Shown here one piece after another: positions 1 to 5,158 of a stretch of 5,491 nucleotides of DNA. The translations under genes were made by a program, and so were the position numbers. Position 1 is the stretch's first letter, and every line of letters begins with the position of its first letter. The notes under the pieces are model-generated. The model saw nothing but the letters and a program-made list of their open reading frames with translations, was not told where the DNA came from and searched no databases. The DNA is from Wenzhouxiangella sp. (GTDB lineage Bacteria > Pseudomonadota > Gammaproteobacteria > Xanthomonadales > Wenzhouxiangellaceae): assembly GCA_007135355.1 (NCBI GenBank), contig SLJA01000258.1, forward strand, positions 1-5,491, read 5' to 3'.

Positions 1-1081
1 GGCGGCCGCGCTGAAACTCGCGCCGCCCCGGGCGCTTGCGCAGATCGCCCGTGATCGGCAGGCTGATTTGCAGCGGTAGCGCCGGTTCCGAGCCGGCCAG
101 CTTGACCAGCGCCGGGCGGACCAGTTGCAGAAAGGTCACCATGGCCGAGACCGGGTTGCCGGGCAGGCCGAAGAACCAGGCCTGGTTGATGCGGCCGAAG
201 GCCAGCGGACGGCCGGGCTTCATCGCAACCTGCCAGAAACCGACGTTGCCCAGTTTTTCCAGGGCCTCGACGATGTAGTCGGCCTCGCCGACCGAGGCGC
301 CGCCGGTGCTGATGACCGCATCGCAGCGGCTGGCTTTTTGCAGGGCTTCGTCCACAGCCTCGCGCTGGTCGGGGATGACCCCTAAGTCTTCCAACTCCAC
401 GCCCAGCTCGGTCAGCAGGCCGAATAGCGAGTAGCGATTGGAGTCATGGATCTGGCCGGGTGCGAGTTCCTCGCCCACCGGTCTCAATTCATCGCCGGTA
501 GAGAAAAACGCCACACGCGGCTTGCGCTTGACACGCACTTCCGGCACGCCGACCGAGGCCAGCACGCCCAGATCAGCCGAGGTCAGCCAGCGCCCCGGGT
601 GGAGCGCGGTCTGGCCGCGCTGCAGGTCTTCGCCGGCCGGGCGCACGTTGGCGCCGCTTTTGGCTTGTTTGTGGAAGACCACCTGCTCGCCGTCGCGCTC
701 GGCCTGCTCCTGCATGATCACCGTATCGGCGCCGTCCGGCACCACCGCGCCGGTCATGATGCGCACGCATTCCCCTGCGTTGACCTGGCCGGAATAGGGG
801 TGTCCGGCAAAGCTCTGGCCGATCAGCTTCAGGCGCGCCCCGGCTGCCTGTACGTCCGTCCCGCGCATGGCGTAGCCGTCCATGGCCGAATTGGTATGGG
901 CCGGCACATCGACCCGAGCGGCCACCGCTTCGGCCAGTACCCGGTGCAGCGCCTGGTGCAGGCCCACGGTTTCAGTGCCATCCAGCGCGGTGACGGCGGA
1001 GAGAATGCGCGCGCGCGCTTCTTCCAGCGCGAGGGCCGGCGTGTCGTGGCCGCCGGCGGCTTTTTGTGCCTTGATGTTCAT
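1..1081 (-). CDS. moeA: Molybdopterin molybdenumtransferase MoeA, C-terminus cut by window edge
   Basis: MoeA inserts molybdate into adenylated molybdopterin to form Moco in the cytoplasm. I translated the reverse strand from the ATG at 1081; 360 codons stay open to the left edge without a stop. Family motifs appear in order: NSAMDGYA (64-71), RIMTGAVVPDGAD (107-119), STGDEL (194-199), STGGASVGEADY (258-269), MKPGRPLAFG (287-296) and GLPGNPVSA (305-313). Asp68 and the Asp of GEAD (268) match positions known to matter in E. coli MoeA. MoeA proteins are usually about 400-415 residues, so roughly 45-55 residues of domain IV lie outside the window. The ATG overlaps the mobA stop as ATGA, and no strong Shine-Dalgarno precedes it, so translation probably depends on reinitiation after mobA. 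There is no sign of a frameshift. Identity is firm; only the C-terminus is unseen. Confidence 0.96.
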   Translation of the reverse strand, partial: MNIKAQKAAGGHDTPALALEEARARILSAVTALDGTETVGLHQALHRVLAEAVAARVDVPAHTNSAMDGYAMRGTDVQAAGARLKLIGQSFAGHPYSGQVNAGECVRIMTGAVVPDGADTVIMQEQAERDGEQVVFHKQAKSGANVRPAGEDLQRGQTALHPGRWLTSADLGVLASVGVPEVRVKRKPRVAFFSTGDELRPVGEELAPGQIHDSNRYSLFGLLTELGVELEDLGVIPDQREAVDEALQKASRCDAVISTGGASVGEADYIVEALEKLGNVGFWQVAMKPGRPLAFGRINQAWFFGLPGNPVSAMVTFLQLVRPALVKLAGSEPALPLQISLPITGDLRKRPGRREFQRGR

Positions 1082-1692
1082 GTCGATGTCCGGGGTTTGG
1101 ATTGGATTTCATCGGCCAGCGCGTCGCGCTGTTCCGGCGTGTTGATGTTGTCGAAGGCGGAGGCCACATCGTCAAAATTGACCCGCGACCAGCGCCTTGT
1201 GGCGTACCAGGCGTCCGGTTTGCGCTCGCCGGCAGCCAGGGCACGGGTCAGGTCGCCGAGCAGATCGCGCCGGAACAGGCCATGCAACGTGTGCACGCGG
1301 CCAGCGGCCTCGGCGGTGGCCACTTCGCTATCCTCGCTTTCCATCACCGACGCCAGCCGCGCCACCAGGTCGGTCGGCAGACGCGGCGTATCGCACGGCA
1401 CGATGGCCACAAAAGGCGTGTCGGCGGCCGACAGGGCGGCGTGCAGGCCGGCCAGCGGTCCCTGGAAGCCGGCGTGCTGGTCCTCAACGAGCGGCAGCCC
1501 GAACGCAGCGTAAGCATCCTGAGAGCGGTTGGCGTTGATCAGTACGGTTCCCACCTGCGGCTGGAACGCGGCCAGGGTCCAGGCCACCATGGGTTGGCCC
1601 GCGACCTCGACCAGGCCCTTGTCGACGCCGCCCATGCGCCGGCCCATGCCGCCGGCCAGGATGGCGCCGGTGATTTGCTTGCGCTCAGGCAT
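1078..1692 (-). CDS. mobA: Molybdenum cofactor guanylyltransferase MobA
   Basis: MobA transfers GMP from GTP to Mo-molybdopterin, giving the guanine dinucleotide cofactor used by DMSO-reductase-family enzymes. The 204-residue product matches the usual family length of about 190-210. Seen motifs are the nucleotide-binding signature from LAGG (12-15) through GRRMGG and DKG (24-26), NANR (53-56), GPLAG (78-82), PCDTP (99-103) and NINTPE (182-187). These match E. coli MobA better than the CTP-using MocA, which I judge less likely. The start at 1692 puts the glycine-rich loop near residue 12 as expected and has GGAGG nine bases upstream. The frame stays open further to 1839, but that extension is low-complexity sequence antiphase to moeB. 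The gene starts 8 bp inside the moeB end and its TGA overlaps the moeA ATG. Confidence 0.95.
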   Translation of the reverse strand: MPERKQITGAILAGGMGRRMGGVDKGLVEVAGQPMVAWTLAAFQPQVGTVLINANRSQDAYAAFGLPLVEDQHAGFQGPLAGLHAALSAADTPFVAIVPCDTPRLPTDLVARLASVMESEDSEVATAEAAGRVHTLHGLFRRDLLGDLTRALAAGERKPDAWYATRRWSRVNFDDVASAFDNINTPEQRDALADEIQSKPRTST

Positions 1693-2869
1693 GGGCCGCG
1701 GCCTCCGTGCTCTCGCTGGTGGTCCCGGCGCAGAACTGCACGTAGTCGACATAACCGGGGAAGTCCCGTCCCGGCGCACAGTAGCGGCAGTCCGGGTCGG
1801 CCTTGAGGCGCACCTCGCGCAATCGGGTCGACCAGCCATCGAACAGCAGCAAGCGGCCGATCAGCGGCTCGCCGATTTTCGCCACCAGCTTGATCACCTC
1901 CAGTGCCTGCAGCAGACCGATGATGCCCGGCACCACGCCGAGTACCCCGGCCTCGTTACAGTTGGGGGCAAACTCGGCCGCCGGCGGTTGCGGGAACAGG
2001 CAGCGGTAGCAGGGCCGGCCGTCGCCGGCAAACACCGACACCTGACCCTCGAAGCCCTGCACCGCGCCGTAGACCAGCGGCAGGCCGAGCTTGACGCAGG
2101 CGTCGTTGACCAGATAACGGGTGGGGAAATTGTCCGAGCCGTCGACCACTACATCGTAGTTCTCGAAGATGGCCTCGACGTTGCCCGAGTCCAGGCGCAG
2201 TTCGTGGGTCTGGACGCGGATGGCCGGATTGAGCGCTTCCAGCGTGCGCCGGGCTGATTCGACTTTGGCCATGCCGACGCGATCGTCGCGGTGCAGCACC
2301 TGGCGATGCAGATTGCTGCGGTCGACCTTGTCGTGGTCAATCAACCCCAGCGTACCGATGCCGGCTGCGGCCAGGTACAGGGCTGCCGGCGAGCCCAGAC
2401 CGCCGGCGCCGATCAGCAGCACGCGGGATTGAGCCAGGCGCTGCTGTCCGGCCTGGCCCAGTTCCGGCAGTACGATCTGGCGGGCGTAGCGCTGCAGGGC
2501 GTCGGCGTCTGGCGTTTCCGGCAGCACGTAGGGTAGGCCTTCGTTCTTCCAGCGGTTGAAGCCACCATCGACCACGGTCAGATTGGAATAGCCCATCTGG
2601 CGCAGATCGTCGGCGGCCAGCAGCGAACGCGTGGTCACGGCGCACATCAGAATCAGCGGTCGATCCCGATCCGGGGCCAGTTGGCCGATGCGCATTTCCA
2701 GATAGCCACGGCCGACGGCCTGCGCGCTCTCGGGTGTGCCCTGGGCGATTTCGTCCGCCTCGCGCACATCCAGCAGCAGGGCGCCGGCGTCGACGCGCGC
2801 CGCCACCTGGGCGGGGGCGACCAGGCGGAAGGTCTGGCGTAACTGTTGCAGTCGGCTTTCCAGCGACAT
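1685..2869 (-). CDS. moeB: Rhodanese-MoeB fusion: E1-like sulfur-carrier adenylyltransferase
   Basis: This E1-like enzyme adenylates the C-terminal glycine of MoaD/ThiS-type carriers; a fused rhodanese domain can then deliver persulfide sulfur to make the thiocarboxylate. In the 394-residue product, residues about 15-115 form a rhodanese domain with Cys76 in a CxxxxR loop (CAVTTRS, 76-82). Residues about 125-380 are the ThiF/MoeB fold: RYARQ (127-131), ATP loop GAGGLGSP (154-161), Asp178/Asp180, DGSDNFPTR (243-251), and zinc pairs Cys287/Cys290 and Cys361/Cys364. Cys304 aligns with the conserved cysteine of the crossover loop. Eukaryotic MOCS3 and actinobacterial MoeZ carry the rhodanese at the C-terminus; here it is N-terminal, an arrangement I recall from xanthomonad MoeB proteins. 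An AAGGAG site fixes the start. The likely substrate is the carrier encoded 47 bp upstream. Its 3' end overlaps mobA. Confidence 0.95.
   Translation of the reverse strand: MSLESRLQQLRQTFRLVAPAQVAARVDAGALLLDVREADEIAQGTPESAQAVGRGYLEMRIGQLAPDRDRPLILMCAVTTRSLLAADDLRQMGYSNLTVVDGGFNRWKNEGLPYVLPETPDADALQRYARQIVLPELGQAGQQRLAQSRVLLIGAGGLGSPAALYLAAAGIGTLGLIDHDKVDRSNLHRQVLHRDDRVGMAKVESARRTLEALNPAIRVQTHELRLDSGNVEAIFENYDVVVDGSDNFPTRYLVNDACVKLGLPLVYGAVQGFEGQVSVFAGDGRPCYRCLFPQPPAAEFAPNCNEAGVLGVVPGIIGLLQALEVIKLVAKIGEPLIGRLLLFDGWSTRLREVRLKADPDCRYCAPGRDFPGYVDYVQFCAGTTSESTEAAAHA
1702..1706 (-). promoter_or_regulatory. Ribosome binding site of mobA
   Basis: GGAGG on the minus strand lies nine bases before the ATG at 1692, inside the last codons of moeB. 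It supports the 204-residue start of MobA over the longer open frame beginning at 1839. Confidence 0.6.
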
Positions 2870-2876
2870 GGAACTT

Positions 2877-2882
2877 CTCCTT
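2877..2882 (-). promoter_or_regulatory. Strong ribosome binding site of moeB
   Basis: AAGGAG on the minus strand ends seven bases before the ATG at 2869, close to ideal spacing. It is the best Shine-Dalgarno in the operon. It suggests moeB is initiated independently rather than by coupling to the carrier gene 47 bp upstream. Confidence 0.75.
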
Positions 2883-2890
2883 ACAAAGCG

Positions 2891-2922
2891 CTATTGGCAA
2901 GTTCTATTCGCAAGTTCTATCC
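2891..2922. repeat. 13-bp tandem duplication at the carrier gene's stop codon
   Basis: On the plus strand CTATTGGCAAGTT (2891-2903) is followed directly by CTATTCGCAAGTT (2904-2916), 12 of 13 bases identical, then CTATCCGC, which begins a decayed third unit. On the coding strand each unit ends in a TAG in register with the carrier gene's own TAG (2917-2919). The repeat fills most of the 47-bp gap to moeB. It looks like a slipped-strand duplication of the gene's 3' edge, though a binding site cannot be excluded. The match is direct; any function is unknown. Confidence 0.75.
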
Positions 2923-3195
2923 GCCCGCTACCGAGGGTACGACCATGAGCCGGTCGCCGTCGTTCAGCTCGGTGTCCAGGCCCTGGCAATGACGGATATC
3001 GGATTCGTTGACGAACAGGTTGACGTGCGGGCGGAGCCGGCCACCGCGGGTCAGGATGCGGCTGAGCACATGCGGATGCGCCTGGCCCAGCCGCTGCAAA
3101 GCGCTGTCGACCCGGTCGGCTTCCAGCTTGATCGAGCGCTGACCATCGGCCAGTTGGCGCAGGGCGGACGGCAGTTCAATCTGGATGCTGGGCAT
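2917..3195 (-). CDS. MoaD/ThiS-family ubiquitin-like sulfur carrier (CysO-like)
   Basis: The 92-residue product is a beta-grasp sulfur carrier ending in Gly-Gly (91-92), the form activated by E1-like enzymes such as the neighbouring MoeB. The N-terminus (IQIELPSALR, 4-13) fits the first strand and turn of the fold. The C-terminal part (HVNLFVNESDIR 57-68, DGDRL 79-83, VVPSVAGG 85-92) resembles mycobacterial CysO more than E. coli MoaD. It could therefore be the small subunit of molybdopterin synthase or a carrier for another pathway such as cysteine synthesis; no moaE or cysM is in view to decide. I chose the ATG at 3195 because it fits family N-termini and has GGAGAG eight bases upstream. 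An ATG at 3219 and a TTG at 3222 are in frame but have no Shine-Dalgarno. It lies 33 bp after yqeC. Confidence 0.88.
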   Translation of the reverse strand: MPSIQIELPSALRQLADGQRSIKLEADRVDSALQRLGQAHPHVLSRILTRGGRLRPHVNLFVNESDIRHCQGLDTELNDGDRLMVVPSVAGG

Positions 3196-3203
3196 GGGAT
3201 GGA

Positions 3204-3209
3204 CTCTCC
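3204..3209 (-). promoter_or_regulatory. Ribosome binding site deciding the carrier gene's start
   Basis: GGAGAG on the minus strand ends eight bases before the ATG at 3195. The in-frame ATG at 3219 is preceded only by a sequence without purine-rich complementarity. This site therefore favours the 92-residue product over the 100-residue one. Confidence 0.5.
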
Positions 3210-3228
3210 GTGCGGTCATCAAGCGGTT

Positions 3229-4005
3229 TTAGCGTGTACATGCGCGGCTGCGTTCCACCACGCCGACGACCGGCGCCGCGCTGCTGTGCCGGTGCAGGCA
3301 ACTCAGCACCACGCGATCGAAGCGATCGCTCAGTGCCAGGGCCTGGCGAGCGGCCTGTTCGGCCAGCTCACGCCGACTGGCATCGTCAACCTGGTTGATG
3401 ATCGGCAGTATAGCGCGGCCCTCGGTGCCGGCCTGCAGGCCTTGCGGATGGGTCAGGCTGATGGCCAGATGCTCGGGCTGAAGGACTTCGCCCAGCTCGA
3501 TGCCGAGCACCGCCGCCACACGCTCGGGGCGGTGGACAAATTCAGAATCCAGCGGCCGGCCGATGACCTGGGCCGACACCACCACTACGATCAAATCCGT
3601 CTTTGGCGGTAGCACCGGCTCGCCGGGTTTGGGGCACTTGAGGCCGCGCATGCGCGCCCCGTCGGCCTTGACCAGGGTCAGATCGAAAGCGCCGATCCGG
3701 TGCAGACGAGCGATCGTCTCGGGCGCCAATCCGCCGTAGCGCCCGGGCTTTTCGCTGGGACGCAGAAACGCCTGGCGCGGCGGACCGGATGTAGCGGCGG
3801 CGCGCTCCAGCAACTCGTCCTCCTCGCCGACATGCACCTCGACATCGGTCCAGCGCGGCGGCCGGGCAGTGAACACCGTACCGGTCCAGGCCAGTCGACC
3901 GCTTGCCTCGGCGGCCAGCTGGTTCATCACGCTTTTCTTGCCGCCGGCGCCGATGGCGGCGACGATGCCGCCGCGCAGCGCCAGGGTCTCGGTCAGGGTG
4001 TTCAT
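3229..4005 (-). CDS. yqeC: YqeC-family molybdoenzyme/selenium cofactor maturation protein
   Basis: YqeC proteins are putative nucleotide-binding factors found mainly with selenium-dependent molybdenum hydroxylases; their reaction is not established. The 258-residue product has the family layout: an N-terminal P-loop-like GAGGKKS (19-25), VKADGA (112-117) followed by LKCP (122-125), PVLPPKTDLIVVV with a G-x-PLD element (about 130-153), and INQVDD (203-208), which resembles a base-recognition loop. No transmembrane segment or signal peptide is visible, so it should be cytoplasmic. The start at 4005 has GAGGTG five bases upstream and overlaps the propeller gene's stop as ATGA, implying translational coupling. 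Its place ahead of carrier, moeB, mobA and moeA supports a role in Moco enzyme maturation. No selenium gene (selD, yqeB) is visible, so the 'selenium' label is by family only. Confidence 0.88.
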   Translation of the reverse strand: MNTLTETLALRGGIVAAIGAGGKKSVMNQLAAEASGRLAWTGTVFTARPPRWTDVEVHVGEEDELLERAAATSGPPRQAFLRPSEKPGRYGGLAPETIARLHRIGAFDLTLVKADGARMRGLKCPKPGEPVLPPKTDLIVVVVSAQVIGRPLDSEFVHRPERVAAVLGIELGEVLQPEHLAISLTHPQGLQAGTEGRAILPIINQVDDASRRELAEQAARQALALSDRFDRVVLSCLHRHSSAAPVVGVVERSRACTR

Positions 4006-5093
4006 TGCACCACCTCGGCCTGGATGGTCAGGATCGGCGGCAGCACGGCAGGCAGCGGCTGCCAGTCATCACCGCAGTTGCGGCTGTAGTAGACCTGGCC
4101 GCTGGAGGTGCCGAAATACACGCCCAGCGGGTTCAGCCCGTCGGTGTCCAGGCCGTCGCGCAGGATGGTGACGTAGCAGTGCGATTGCGGCAGGCCGCGG
4201 GTCAGTGCTTGCCAGTTGCGACCGCCGTCTTCGGTTCGATAAACGCGCAGGCGCCCGTCGACCGTGGCGCGGAACTGGCTGGAGTCTTCGGGGATGGTGA
4301 ACAGCACATCGGGATTGGCCGGGTCCAGGCCGAGCGCATAGCCAAAATCGCTGGGCAAGCCTTCGGTGATTTCGATCCAGCTCATCCCCCCATCGTCCGA
4401 GCGCCAGGTGCCGGTGTGGCTTTGGCGGTACAGGCGATCTGGATCGGCCGGGTGCATCCGCAGCCCATGATCGTTGTGGCCGGCGATGGGATCTGTTCCG
4501 GCCACATAAGGTGCGCGCACGCCCCGGTTGCAGGGGATCCAGCGCTCGCCGCCGTTGTCAGAGCGGTAGGTGCCGCCGGCGGCCAGCGCGGCATACACCC
4601 GTTCACCGGCCGCGTGCAGGGAATGCACCGCGCAGCCGCCCTTGGCCGGGTGCCAGTAGGCGGCGGTCGGATGCTGATGGAATCCGGGCAGGACCTGCCA
4701 GCTGGATCCCCCGTCGCGCGACACGAAAAGCCCCGGCGGCTCGATGCCGGCATAGATCGTGTCCGGCGCAGCGACCGGGCCGGGCGCCAGGTTCCAGATG
4801 GTCTTCAAGTGCTCGGGATCGTCATCCGCGCCATGGCTGGGTACGGCGTCCAGCGGCTGCCAGCTCAAGCCGGCATCGTCGCTGCGATAGACATGAATGC
4901 CCCAGATCGGATGATGTGCGGCGGCAAAACCGACGCGCCCGCCGTGGCGCGGATCAAGAAAGGCGCGCTGGATTTCGTAGCCGGCCAGGTGCGGGCCTTC
5001 GATGACGAATTGCTCGCGCGCGGCATCGCCGCGGGCGATGAACAGGCCCTTGCGCGTGCCGATCAGGACCGCGACGTACGGCGGAGTTGACAT
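4002..5093 (-). CDS. Cytoplasmic six-Asp-box beta-propeller protein (BNR/WD40-YVTN-like)
   Basis: The function is not known. The 363-residue product contains six Asp-box motifs (S/T-x-D-x-G-x-x-W and close variants) starting at residues 71, 125, 178, 232, 287 and 337. The spacing of 50-55 residues is what a six-bladed propeller would give. The last box is degenerate (Asn339 and Cys340 in the core). The N-terminus (MSTPPYVAVLIGTRKGLF) has no signal peptide, so it is probably cytosolic. I see no FRIP/YRIP element, so the automatic name 'exo-alpha-sialidase' should not be taken literally. Histidines cluster in loops at 60-67, 139-160 and 206-214. The start at 5093 matches the propeller's first strand; the frame is open further upstream, but only as antisense of mrp. 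No clear Shine-Dalgarno precedes 5093. It is the operon's first gene and overlaps yqeC by 4 bp, implying a cofactor-related or redox-enzyme-related job by context only. Confidence 0.88.
   Translation of the reverse strand: MSTPPYVAVLIGTRKGLFIARGDAAREQFVIEGPHLAGYEIQRAFLDPRHGGRVGFAAAHHPIWGIHVYRSDDAGLSWQPLDAVPSHGADDDPEHLKTIWNLAPGPVAAPDTIYAGIEPPGLFVSRDGGSSWQVLPGFHQHPTAAYWHPAKGGCAVHSLHAAGERVYAALAAGGTYRSDNGGERWIPCNRGVRAPYVAGTDPIAGHNDHGLRMHPADPDRLYRQSHTGTWRSDDGGMSWIEITEGLPSDFGYALGLDPANPDVLFTIPEDSSQFRATVDGRLRVYRTEDGGRNWQALTRGLPQSHCYVTILRDGLDTDGLNPLGVYFGTSSGQVYYSRNCGDDWQPLPAVLPPILTIQAEVVQ
4011..4016 (-). promoter_or_regulatory. Ribosome binding site of yqeC
   Basis: GAGGTG on the minus strand ends five bases before the ATG at 4005 and lies within the final codons of the propeller gene. 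It supports the 258-residue YqeC start and efficient reinitiation at the ATGA overlap. Confidence 0.55.
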
Positions 5094-5116
5094 GCGAATA
5101 ACGAACAGACGACCAT
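5087..5116 (+). promoter_or_regulatory. Possible promoter of mrp/apbC
   Basis: A perfect TTGACA lies at 5087-5092, across the propeller gene's start codon. The only -10 candidate at 16-18 bp is GACCAT (5111-5116, 18-bp spacer), which is weak. A start near 5123 would leave room for the ribosome site at 5137 and the ATG at 5148. If real, this promoter and the opposite one point into each other within the 54-bp gap. Confidence 0.25.
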
Positions 5117-5128
5117 GAAGGGATATCA

Positions 5129-5158
5129 AGTATATCGAAGGCATCAAATGGAGGAGAA
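5129..5158 (-). promoter_or_regulatory. Possible promoter of the six-gene minus-strand operon
   Basis: On the minus strand TATACT (5134 to 5129) is a good -10-like hexamer. The best -35 candidate is TTCTCC (5158 to 5153), with an 18-bp spacer and only three of six consensus matches. Transcription would begin near 5122, giving a leader of about 28 bases before the ATG at 5093. The -35 part lies inside the mrp coding start. Only the -10 element is convincing by eye. Confidence 0.3.
5137..5141 (+). promoter_or_regulatory. Ribosome binding site deciding the mrp start
   Basis: GAAGG ends six bases before the ATG at 5148. The in-frame ATG at 5115 has no purine-rich site upstream, so 5148 is preferred, shortening the protein by 11 residues. 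Confidence 0.55.

Noticed and set aside
1078..1839. A 253-residue reading of mobA starting at 1839
   Set aside because: The added 49 residues are Arg/Pro/Ala-rich and out of phase over conserved moeB codons; the ATG at 1692 has a ribosome site and gives the normal MobA length.
2734..3612. A plus-strand frame of 292 codons across the carrier, the gap and yqeC
   Set aside because: It is antisense to two genes with clear family motifs and has no coherent protein features.
3903..5090. A long plus-strand open frame (395 codons) opposite the propeller gene
   Set aside because: High GC leaves the antisense frame open; the product has no recognisable domain and the minus strand carries clear Asp boxes. 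The same holds for the frame at 446-1513 opposite moeA and mobA.
4002..5093. Calling the propeller an exo-alpha-sialidase
   Set aside because: Asp boxes alone do not show glycosidase activity; no export signal or FRIP motif is seen and the context is cofactor biosynthesis.
5122..5136. GATAT/ATATC inverted repeat with a 5-bp spacer as an operator
   Set aside because: Five-base arms are short enough to arise by chance in an AT-rich gap, and no further symmetry extends from them.
5115..5147. An earlier start for mrp at 5115
   Set aside because: It is in frame but has no Shine-Dalgarno, while GAAGG sits at proper distance from the ATG at 5148. It remains possible.
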